A stretch of 64,000 bases of DNA from Oreohelix idahoensis (taxonomy: Eukaryota > Mollusca > Gastropoda > Stylommatophora > Oreohelicidae): the NCBI GenBank assembly GCA_024509875.1, contig JAMPIV010015259.1, forward strand, positions 46,793-110,792, given 5' to 3'. A program made the position numbers and the translations under genes. The notes beneath the pieces are model-generated. The model had not been told where the DNA came from. It worked only from the letters and a program-made list of their open reading frames with translations, and did not search any database. Below are positions 45,254-55,209 of this stretch, piece by piece (position 1 is the stretch's first letter; every line of letters begins with the position of its first letter).

Positions 45254-46328
45254 TGATGCGTGATGCCATATGATGATGGATGGTATCCGCATGTCTGGTT
45301 TTGTGTAGTGTGCAGATGTGTTCAGTCAAACAATGTTCATACAAAAATAACAGGGCAATCCACATAGGACGTCAGTAAACTCACGACGTATAAAGTCAAT
45401 GATTCTTGTAACAGCCGTTGACGTTTTTCTTCATTATTTATTGTGGACGCCACAGTGACAAAATGGTTACGCGAATATGTAGGCACATCAAACAGTCATT
45501 ATCACAGCAACATTCAATACAGCAATAGACGGTAGACAGCATTACAATGATGAGTCAGATGCATGTTATATTTCATAGTGCTGTAAATGTAGTCAGGTGA
45601 AAAACTCCATCCTTTTCTATAACAGCCAGGAGATAACCAGATGTATGAGATCAGTTCACTCTCCTTAGTCTGACTTCAGCAAGACAGACACGTCTGCCGA
45701 AGTATAAATAATGTCCTCAAAAATATCCTTTAGATAATAAAGGTTTTCCAAACCTAGTTCATTTAACAAAGTAGCAAGTAATGGTCCTTGGGACATGCAT
45801 CAACCGATGCAGTACCATACAGCGACATGTGAGCTGGGAAAACATCTCGTGACGACGACTTTCGAAGACAGGCTATGAATCGAAATCGCTCACGACCCAA
45901 AATCGATAGAGTTAATGAAAAGTCAATTTACCTTGCCTTCAGGAACTACACAGAAATATTATGCCTCCCGGCATGTGGGAAACACTAGAGGTATTATCTC
46001 GAATAAACGAAATATCCATAAGAGGACTACACATCCCTGACAGAACAAAAAATAGCGGAGATCCCCTCTTCAACGAGGCATCTCTTTCGCCATTCAAATC
46101 GCTCACTCCACTAGTGGTGGGCGGAAACCGATCGACCAAAAAACAAGACCAGTCATGCGCAGTCCAGCGCAAAAAGACCACAGCTCAAAACTTAACTGCA
46201 TTCAATACCAACGCGAGAAGACAAATGCTTACCGAGAAAAGTGACTATAAATTTCAAGCAGTTGTTGCCCTTGCGTTATAAAATAGATATTGTAATAAAA
46301 CGATGTTGCGAGAATTTATCACGCAACA
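45254..46328 (-). repeat. 3' LTR of element C
   Basis: 1075 bp. It carries an open frame of 106 codons (45961-46281, plus strand) present identically in the other LTR. That frame runs against the element and has no recognisable domain. Confidence 0.95.
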
Positions 46329-46346
46329 TATCACCACCTCCTCCCG
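46329..46346 (-). promoter_or_regulatory. Polypurine tract of element C
   Basis: Minus strand CGGGAGGAGGTGGTGATA ending at the LTR. Confidence 0.75.
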
Positions 46347-47098
46347 ATAAAAAAAAAATGTGGAACATATTTTTTTTTTTTTTAATATCAAAGAGCATGC
46401 GATAAGCGGCTCAAAACGCACGAATTATGCGCTGATAATTAATTAAATTGCCTAACATGAGGCTAAATATAGAGTGTCTGGTGAGGATATACCTCAACAG
46501 AAAAATAAATATGTCTCAAAAAAATATTCACATCGGGGAGGTGTCACCAACACACATCACGTTAGCATGTAAACACAATATACGTATGCAAGTTACTATA
46601 ATCATCATTAAACAGCATACTCTAATATTGTCTTTAAAAATGGATGTACAAATCTGATAGGAAAATTTAAATAGCACATTCTTTGACATGTAATGACATA
46701 AGTACATAGTAAAGTTAAACTACATGACGATCCAGGACATATGCTCTGGTATTCCGAGGGTAAGTACACAATCTAGAACTCGTCATGCTTGATACTAGTA
46801 AGGTAAGTCCTCAGCTCAACAATGACATTCTGAGAAAGTACAAGCAATATAATGCTAATTAATAACTAATATGCTTCATAAGGTACAATACATTATTAAT
46901 AATTGTGGCTGTTTAGTAAACTAACGGCCCTTATATTAACTACTCAGTCCTCCTCTATCATCTTAAAAAACGAACAGAAGAAGATGACAACAAAGCACGA
47001 TAGTGTGTACATATAAAGTAAGTACAGATGTGCTAATCTATTGTAGAAATATAGGTGTGTTATGACTCTGTAATATATGGAAATATAGGACAGAAGTA
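46347..47098 (-). other. Element C 3' noncoding region
   Basis: 750 bp of AT-rich DNA between the pol stop and the polypurine tract, with no supported gene. Confidence 0.7.
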
Positions 47099-50000
47099 TT
47101 AGTTGGAGTCATGTGGGCATCTAGACAAAATGTCAGCCATCACATTATCCGCACCACGGATAGCTCGTACCGTGAAGTGAAAAGGTTGAAGAGCTATAGC
47201 ATATCGAGTGGATCTCGAACTCTTCAAATTCTTAGTCTGAATAGCTGTAAGAGCTTTCTGATCAGTCTCTAGAATGAAATGTGCGCCCAGGAGGAATCTT
47301 TGTAGCTTTAGAATTGACCAAACCATCGCTAACAACTCACGGTCTAAAACCGAGTAGTTCCTCTCTGCCGCATTTAGTTTTCTAGAAATGTACATAACAG
47401 GATGCAGAGTATTTGCATATTCTTGCATCAGTGCTGCTCCAATCCCAGTGGATGAAGCATCACTCCGAAGAACAAAAGTCCTATCAAGAGTAGGTAATCT
47501 TAAGATGGGAGGAGAAGAAAATATATTCTTGATTTGGTCTAGTGAAGATTGGCATTCTTCAGACCAACGGACCAGATTAGGCGAACCTTTCTTCAACAAT
47601 GTTGAGAGAGGTGCCATGATCGAAGATAAATTTGGAATAAATCTCCCATAAAATTGAATTAAACCTAAGAGACTCCTAACTTGTTTCTTCGTTTTAGGAA
47701 CAGAGATGTTCAGTATTTTGGAAGTATTGTGGTCTTCTGTCTTCAAGAGACCATGACCAACACGATGACCCAGGAAAGAGATTTCACCAAAACCAACAAA
47801 AGCTTTAGAAGGTTTCGCTGTCAAATTATTCTCACGTAGAGTGGACAGTAAGTCATATAACCCTAAATAGTGATCTTCCCAGGTATCACTGAAGAGACAG
47901 ATGTCATCTAAGTATGCGATGACATCCGAACGATGTGACAGAATTCGACGCATCATGCGAACGAAAGTGGCAGGGGCGTTCATAAGACCAAAAGGCATAA
48001 CATTCCATTGAAATAGACCCCTAGGTGTAGAAAAAGCAGTAAGAGGTTTGGCATGCTCTGCTAAAGGCACTTGCCAATAACCTTTAGACAAGTCAAGTTT
48101 AGTGAAGAATCTAGAATTAGAAAGTCTAATCAGTAGATCTTCTAACAAAGGCATCGGTTCAGCATCGAACTTTGTGACCTGATTCAATTTGCGATAATCA
48201 ACACAAATTCGTATGTTCTTATCCTTCTTCCGGACAATAACCATGGAAGAAGAATATGGTGAAGTCGATGGTTCAATTATATTTAATTGAATCATTTCAT
48301 CCAATTCCTTTTCCACTTGCGACTGAAAGTGTATAGGAATAGGATAAGGCCTAACCCTAATTGGATTATTGTCGGTAAGAATTATGTCATGTTCTATGAC
48401 ATCTGTGTGTCCAGGAATGTCAGTGAGAACATCCTGAAATGTTTGTAACATCGACGAGACTTGTCGATGTTCGTCACCAGAAAGATTAGGAGAAACAGAA
48501 ACGTTTTTCCAAGATTCCGTAGAATGTAATGGAACCACTGGAAGGGGAAGGTTAACATCAGAGAAGGTAGCTTCCTCATCCTGTATGACAGACAGGGATG
48601 AATAATGACCGTGAGGTGCAGGAGCATCATCCGTTGCCTGGAAAATAGGCAGCAAATAGTCCGGACGTTCGTGAAATTCCGAAAGCATGTTTATGTGGAA
48701 AGTTTTATGCTTTCCATCAATATCGACCACATAGTCAACATCGGAAATCCGAGAGACTATTGCATACGGACCTTTCCATGCAATAAGAAGTCTATTTTCC
48801 CTACTGGGGAGTAGGACGAATGCTTTGTCACCTGGACAAAGTTGTCGTAGACATCTATTCTTGTTAGCAAACTGTCTTGCCTTCTCTTTAGCAATTTCTG
48901 ATGAAGCAGTTGCTAGCTTACATGCCTCAATGATCTTTTGTCTAAGAGCAATGACATACTCATATGAGGATTGAGTTTCATCGCTAATATCATCGGCAGT
49001 GATGAGATCGTGTAATAAAGACATAGGGCCGCGTGGACGCGCGCCAAAGACAAGTTCGAAGGGAGAAAATCCTGTGTGTTCATTAGGGACTTCTCTATAG
49101 GCAAAGAGAGCCGCGGGTAAAACCCTGTCCCAATCTTGAGGATGATCTTCAGTTATCTTACCAAGCAAAGTCTTGAGCGTTCTATTCAGACGCTCAACTA
49201 ACCCATTAGACATACGATGGTAGATACTACTGAGAGATCGTTCAATATGTAAGGTAGACATTACCTGTGACATAGTGTCAGATATGAGTTGAGTGCCATG
49301 GTCTGACAATATTTCTCTGGGGAACCCCAAGCGAGAAAATATCAACCAAAGAGCATCTGCGATATCTGTAGTAGATATGCTCTTAAGAGGAATAGCCTCT
49401 GGCCAACGTGTGCACATATCGACACATGTAAGGATAAACTGATGTCCTCTGGCCGACTTGACCTTAAAAGGGCCAATAATATCTATGGCCATTTTCTGGA
49501 ACGGCCGAATAGGAATGTCAGCAGCCTGGATAGGCGCAGCATGTCGTGGTCCTCTAGATTTGACCTCCTGACATACCTTGCATGATCGGCAGTAAATACG
49601 AATGTCCTTATTGACAAAAGGCCAAAAGAAAGCCGCAAGGACTCTCGACTTCGTACGGGAAAAACCCATATGTCCAGCACATTGCGAGTCATGAGCATGT
49701 TGTAATATTTGCACTCTCATGCTCTTGGGAACAAGAATTTGCGAATGTGCCGACGTAGTCGAATCTTGTACCATACGTACAAGTACGCCGTTTCTCATTG
49801 CAATCCAAGATTTTCTATTTGTATCCTGATTCGGATCACCTTTCTTCGCAAGAACGAAGAATTTTTTTAAAGAAGGATCTTCTTCTTGCAATTTTATGAA
49901 AGAGTCACGAGTGATTACTAAGTGACTATCTTGGCTATCAACTTCATTATCACTATTCAGTGAAGTTTCGGGTGTTTGTAGAGCTTGTGCTCTTGTAACT

Positions 50001-50180
50001 ACTGCATTTGTAGCTTGCATGTTATTATCTTCCCAAGCAGCAATCTGCTGTGGGGTACACTCCCTAACTCCGTGAATACGACCAATAATAAGGTCCGCAA
50101 TAGGATTAGGTAAGAGACAAGCATGCACATCTCCAGTAAAGAAAGGAGTGGCAATGCGAATTACAGCAGTAGGATATTTT
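47099..50180 (-). CDS. Element C pol: integrase, reverse transcriptase, RNase H
   Basis: One open frame of about 1009 codons. Order: end of protease (LLPNPIADLIIGRIHG), integrase zinc head (HDSQCAGHMGFSRTKSRVL / CRSCKVCQEV), core MAIDIIGPF, LSDHGTQL and SNGLVERLNRTLK, AWKGPYAIVSRI (GPY/F), then RT with IRICVDYRKLN, LDLSKGYWQVPL, VMPFGLMNAPATFVRMM and AYLDDICLF (intact Y-x-D-D), then RNase H with FVLRSDASSTGIGAALMQ, NYSVLDRELLAMVW and FILETDQKALTAI, ending VMADILSRCPHDSN. The core is full length. LSDHGTQL and YHRMSNG deviate from the usual TQF and YHP, so integrase competence is uncertain. Confidence 0.93.
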
Positions 50181-51150
50181 TTCTAGAGTGCCGCCAAATG
50201 TGACACATTTAATAACCCTTCCTGTAGCACAAGATGGATCTACAAGCGATTGTCTAACACCAATAGTGGTGCATCCGGAATCGAAAAGTAGTGAGACCGG
50301 AGTATCATTAACAAGACCCTTATGTAGAATTAAAGAACCCCTCCCGTCATGCGCAACAGCAGCAGGAAGAGCGGGAAGTGGGTGACCACAACTCAAAGTA
50401 GTTATGGTACCCGGTTCGAATAAAGTACTGCATTGGGGGCATTTGTTTGCTCTCTCAAAGTCAAAAGCAGAACCAGTGACAGCGTCAAAGTTTTTACTAT
50501 CAACAACATGATTACAGGCTCCCTCAGTTTCCTGTTGTACAGCATTAGCCTGCTGATATCTCTTTTTTTTGTGTTGAGATCTACCCCGACTATTATTACC
50601 TCTGAAGTTATCAGAGTTATTATTATCTCTGCAGTTATTATTGTCTCTATTGTAATTGTTATCCTGGTTCGAATTCCAGTTTCCACGATTACTATCATGT
50701 TCACATTGATGCGAACATCTATTTGTTTGGTTCTGAGGTCTTCGGCAGGAATAACCTCTATTACCATATCCTCTTTTGAAATGCTTATAATTATTAGGGT
50801 GATAGTAACGAGTACTATCAGGTTGTCTCCAATTCTTCGAAGAAGAATCACCATGAAATTGATTTCCATGATTTTGACAGAAATTACCGCTACTCTTTCT
50901 ATCAAAATTTTGTTGGAATCTACGAGCAAAGTTTTGGCCATACGGAGCTGCCGAAGCAACTGGTAAACCTTCTTTCACTTTAGAGTTACCCATGGTTATG
51001 TGTGGGTGCGCAGTTACGTATTGGCAACAGAAATCTTCCATTTCTTTTATTGTTTTAGGTTTACGTTCATGAAGGAAAGCAAGGAAAGACTCATTGACAG
51101 ACGACATGACTTTGTCTCTAAGTATTAAGTCCATAAGTCCTTCATAAGTT
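50181..51150 (-). pseudogene. Element C capsid end, nucleocapsid, Cys motif and protease
   Basis: Second frame of the polyprotein. It completes the capsid (YEGLMDLILRDKVMSSVNES, FLAFLHERKP) and has an Asn/Arg-rich nucleocapsid (DSNRGNWNSNQDNNYNRDNN). The motif CPQC...CGH (C-x2-C-x13-C-x-H, about 50383-50443) stands where other elements have CCHC. The protease has SLLFDSGCTTIGVRQSLV (Asp-Ser-Gly). It leaves frame at the A6 run 50177-50182. The same sequence in element B is one continuous frame here, so a one-base insertion explains the break. Confidence 0.88.
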
Positions 51151-51966
51151 TTTTTCCGTCTTAGATAGTTCAACCCATCGTGAGAAAGTAATGCGTATTC
51201 TTGCAATAAACTCGGAGAATTCAACTCCATTTTCAGGTAACATGTTTTTAAATTGTAGACGATAGCCGTCTTCGTTAAGCTGATATTTCTTTAACAAAGC
51301 GGCCCTGACAACCTCATAATTGTTCTTGTCAGGTTCATCCACCATATTTAATATACTTAGAGCTTTACCTGTCAGTATCCCTGATAACTGATAAACATAT
51401 TTTGCTTTGTCTATGTTATGAGCTGTACATGCTTGTTCAAATCTGTCCAGATAGAACATTATGTCATCACTGGAAGGACTAAATGTTGGTAACTTAATCT
51501 TAAAAGTATCATTATTAGCCTTACCAGAAGATGAACCCTTGTTTGAATCATTACCATTACTCATGCTCGTCAATTTCAATTTTTCCAACTCTAAAGCTAA
51601 GCCCTTTTCTTCATGTTCCATTTTTGCTTTCCTCTCATCAGACTCTCTCTGTAATCTTCTTTCCTCAGCCTGAGCCTCTTTTTGAAGTCTTTCATTTTCA
51701 GCTTCTTTTTCAAGTCTTTTATTCTCAGCCTCTTTTTGAAGTCTTTCAGCTTCTAGCTGTAGCTGGAGTTTTCTCTCCTCAGCTTCTGATTCCCTTTTTT
51801 GTTTTTCCATTTCCATTTGGAATCTTTTTTCATCCACCTGCATCTGCAGTTTCTTTTGTTCAGCTTCCATTGCTTTATCATATCGAGCAGTTGCAAATTC
51901 TTCTAACTTATCACCAGTCTTCCCAAGCAATTTACCCTGCTCAATAAAGTGCTCAAATGTAGACAT
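51149..51966 (-). pseudogene. Element C gag, coiled coil and SCAN-like capsid
   Basis: I choose the ATG at 51966 (MSTFEHFIEQGKLLG) over the one at 51978 because it aligns with MATLDYFIKQGKAFA of element B. A Glu/Lys/Arg-rich coiled coil with repeats of QKEAE- and RLEKEAEN-type follows (about residues 30-140). The capsid starts at IKLPTFSPSSDDIMFYLDRF and contains RAALLKKYQLNEDGYRLQF and RITFSRWVEL. The frame breaks at the A7 run 51149-51155, where the rest of the capsid continues one base on. SCAN-like helices are as in Gmr1 gag. Confidence 0.88.
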
Positions 51967-51978
51967 GTTGTCTAACAT

Positions 51979-53400
51979 ATGAGTCCAAAACCTGAAATAA
52001 TTAACTAATTTATTTCAAACCTAAGTGTAACAAGTCTTAATTAAGCACTTGTATATTCACATCACATTATATTATCCCAGTCTCTGTGGGAAACAAGTCT
52101 CCAATCAAAGAACTTGTATATGAAATATCAGCACTCAATTCTTGATCATAAGTGCACTTCTCATTCAATAGTGCACGACACTATTCATCATTCATTTATC
52201 ATCAGTGTAGTAGTAACAGTGCATTAGCATAGCCCATTAACTAATTACTATAACTGTAAACAATGACTATGTAAACACATGCAGAATGTAAACATTGAAA
52301 ATGTAAACAATGCAAACAATGTAAACAATAACAATGTAAACAATAACAAAGATCAGCAACAATACAAAAACGTTCGCAGAAATCAACTAAAAATAAAGCA
52401 GAAATTAATGAAATATCACAAAAAATGTGACGATATCTGCGCTATAATTAAACAAAATACATGACACCACAGTGTATAAACAAAAATGTTGTATGAAACT
52501 AAATTATAGACAAGAGTAGGCTAACAAATACAAACAAATCAAAACAAAACTAAAGAATGCGAAATAATAACGAAAACAATATTAAAACATGTCATCACAG
52601 CTAACATAAATAGCAACAGAAGTCGCTTAGCAAATTCCAGTATCGGAAATTTGCAAACCCTACAGAAAACGCTCACAATAGACGACCTCTATGACGTGGC
52701 ATAATCTAACGGAGACACCACCCAACCGAGAACCCGCTGAAATATAAACATATAAATATACAAATAACATATAGACATATAACATATAGAATGAGATGAT
52801 ACACAGAAGACTCAGCAGAAGTATAAGGGCACAGTTTACATACAAACAGGCCACTTAACTTATAGGCTTCCAATCGTAGAACAGCAGAAAAAACGGATGT
52901 CAATCAACGTCCTAAAGAGCGAAGCTCCAACGATGATGGCACATCTGAACTGCTTCCACTGCTAACACGATGGTACAAGAGCTTCTGAAATACTGTGTGT
53001 TGAGTTGTTTCGGCACTTGACCTTCTAATCCAAAAGTAAGTTGATGGAAATCGGTACTTGGCCTTCTTCAGAAAACAACCCGTTTCAACCGGCACTTGAC
53101 CTTCACAAAAACGACAGCACTGGAACCTTGACAGCAGCAACTTGCTTGACTTGCGTAAAAGATAACAGCAGTCCGAGTTATCCGGCAACATGTAACAACG
53201 CCGGGTACTGTCAAATTCTTGTTTCCGTCAAAAAGTTGAAATTTTGACTTTTACCGGGCAACGCCGAGTACTTTGAAAATTTTGAAGATGTTGATTGTAT
53301 TGAAGAATGTTAATTTCTTGAAGGATGCTGATGAATTCTTGTTGAAAATGAAGTGGGTAAGGGACCCCGTGTTTGCTGGTACCAGAATCAAACCAGCTTA
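51979..53400 (-). other. Element C 5' leader
   Basis: 1.4 kb between primer-binding site and gag. It includes a low-complexity stretch of AATGTAAACAA-type repeats at about 52275-52350. No supported ORF. Confidence 0.7.
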
Positions 53401-53409
53401 TGGCCACCA
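53401..53409 (-). promoter_or_regulatory. Primer-binding site of element C
   Basis: TGGTGGCCA on the minus strand, 2 nt from the 5' LTR end, identical to that of element B. Confidence 0.7.
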
Positions 53410-53411
53410 AA

Positions 53412-54484
53412 TGATGCGTGATGCCATATGATGATGGATGGTATCCGCATGTCTGGTTTTGTGTAGTGTGCAGATGTGTTCAGTCAAACAATGTTCATAC
53501 AAAAATAACAGGGCAATCCACATAGGACGTCAGTAAACTCACGACGTATAAAGTCAATGATTCTTGTAACAGCCGTTGACGTTTTTCTTCATTATTTATT
53601 GTGGACGCCACAGTGACAATGGTTACGCGAATATGTAGGCACATCAAACAGTCATTATCACAGCAACATTCAATACAGCAATAGACGGTAGACAGCATTA
53701 CAATGATGAGTCAGATGCATGTTATATTTCATAGTGCTGTAAATGTAGTCAGGTGAAAAACTCCATCCTTTTCTATAACAGCCAGGAGATAACCAGATGT
53801 ATGAGATCAGTTCACTCTCCTTAGTCTGACTTCAGCAAGACAGACACGTCTGCCGAAGTATAAATAATGTCCTCAAAAATATCCTTTAGATAATAAAGGT
53901 TTTCCAAACCTAGTTCATTTAACAAAGTAGCAAGTAATGGTCCTTGGGACATGCATCAACCGATGCAGTACCATACAGCGACATGTGAGCTGGGAAAACA
54001 TCTCGTGACGACGACTTTCGAAGACAGGCTATGAATCGAAATCGCTCACGACCCAAAATCGATAGAGTTAATGAAAAGTCAATTTACCTTGCCTTCAGGA
54101 ACTACACAGAAATATTATGCCTCCCGGCATGTGGGAAACACTAGAGGTATTATCTCGAATAAACGAAATATCCATAAGAGGACTACACATCCCTGACAGA
54201 ACAAAAAATAGCGGAGATCCCCTCTTCAACGAGGCATCTCTTTCGCCATTCAAATCGCTCACTCCACTAGTGGTGGGCGGAAACCGATCGACCAAAAAAC
54301 AAGACCAGTCATGCGCAGTCCAGCGCAAAAAGACCACAGCTCAAAACTTAACTGCATTCAATACCAACGCGAGAAGACAAATGCTTACCGAGAAAAGTGA
54401 CTATAAATTTCAAGCAGTTGTTGCCCTTGCGTTATAAAATAGATATTGTAATAAAACGATGTTGCGAGAATTTATCACGCAACA
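53412..54484 (-). repeat. 5' LTR of element C
   Basis: 1073 bp. It differs from 45254-46328 by AA missing in GACAA(AA)TGGTTACG; no other difference was noticed. Confidence 0.95.
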
Positions 54485-54489
54485 ATAGC

Positions 54490-54555
54490 TAATGCAGACA
54501 GCTGTATTTCAGCAAAGGATTGACATACGCCTGTGCGCAAAAGCCTTACACAACA
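54490..54555 (-). repeat. 5' LTR of element B, remaining 66 bp
   Basis: TAATGCAGACAGCTG... to TTACACAACA, identical to the end of the LTR at 37868-37933 where compared. Confidence 0.95.
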
Positions 54556-55143
54556 ACGACTATCCTAGAATAATACATATTTTGAACGAAGCCACTTAGC
54601 CCCGTTAAACTTATATATTTGGGTGCCTTAGGACTTGCTGACAAAGAATATGTTATGTGTTACGCAAATAGTCTAGTAATTAACAAATTATAGCCAAAAT
54701 ACTATGGTGGGGTTGTCTGACAGCACAAGATCATTTTGCTCATAATGGCATGTTTGAACAACACTGCTTTTTGGGGAAATGAGGCCAACAAGTTAGATAC
54801 GATTCGATTGGCTGTAGGCATATGTAAGGCGAAACCTTATTGGTCTAACTGCAAATACAATTATGGTTGTTAATGGCAACTTATAGGATGGATAGTTTTT
54901 TTCAAAGGCTCTTGTAAACATGGTCTCATTGGTTAGAACGTTCGATATAGGCAAATAGAGGCGTCAGTTCAGGGCCATTTTTGAAAATAAATCTTGTGAA
55001 AACGAAGTGCGTTGAGAGCAGGCTAAGAAATTTCTAATAACGGAAAAGCCTGGACAGAGGCAGATCAAATTTGTGTCAGAATTCATTGCCAGTCAACGTT
55101 ACTTGTTTAATATTTCCATGAATTGTGGTAAGCTAGACTTATT
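54556..55143 (+). repeat. Right piece of the decayed LTR related to element A
   Basis: Resumes at ACGACTATC and follows the LTR of element A (about 18133-18770) through ACATATTTTGAACGAAGCC, ACTTGCTGACAAAGAATATG and GAAAAGCCTGGACA with roughly one difference in ten. It stops at the AT tract at 55149. No internal element sequence is attached, so it is a solo or truncated LTR. Confidence 0.85.
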
Positions 55144-55148
<5 letters not shown>

Positions 55149-55199
<51 letters not shown>

Positions 55200-55209
55200 T
55201 ATATATATT
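55149..55209. repeat. (AT)n microsatellite
   Basis: About 60 bp of AT dinucleotide at the point where similarity to the LTR of element A ends. Confidence 0.97.

Larger units (their letters stand above)
45254..54484 (-). mobile_element. Gypsy element C (Gmr1-type), youngest insertion
   Basis: Minus-strand element of 9231 bp. LTRs start TGATGCGTGATGCC and end CACGCAACA (45254-46328, 53412-54484). They differ only by a 2-bp indel in the parts I compared. ATAGC flanks it at 45249-45253 and 54485-54489, inside the LTR of element B. All gag-pol domains and catalytic residues are present. The only breaks found are two one-base shifts in A-runs. Confidence 0.95.
37179..54555 (-). mobile_element. Gypsy element B (Gmr1-type), interrupted by element C
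   Basis: Minus-strand element with 755-bp LTRs that begin TGTTGTGTAA and end TTACACAACA. ACGAC flanks it on both sides (37174-37178, 54556-54560). Its upstream LTR (right side) is split by element C: 44565-45253 plus 54490-54555, which again sums to 755 bp. Order in transcription direction is gag, protease, integrase, RT, RNase H. The LTRs differ at only about six sites, so insertion is fairly recent, yet pol has frameshifts, stops and an altered catalytic box. Confidence 0.93.

Noticed and set aside
45961..46281. 106-codon frame present identically in both LTRs of C (also 54117-54437)
   Set aside because: Identity follows from LTR identity. The frame is antisense to the element and has no domain.
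50402..50966. 177-185 codon frames rich in Ile/Thr/Val on both strands
   Set aside because: Shadow frames of the Asn/Asp/Arg-rich nucleocapsid coding sequence of C.
51149..51155. A-AAA-AAC in phase at the gag break of C as a -1 frameshift site
   Set aside because: The downstream frame is +1, not -1, and the site lies in the middle of the capsid, where element B is continuous.
45254..54484. Segmental duplication of 45.25-46.33 kb and 53.41-54.48 kb
   Set aside because: The copies are the two LTRs of element C with a 5-bp target duplication; no separate duplication is needed.
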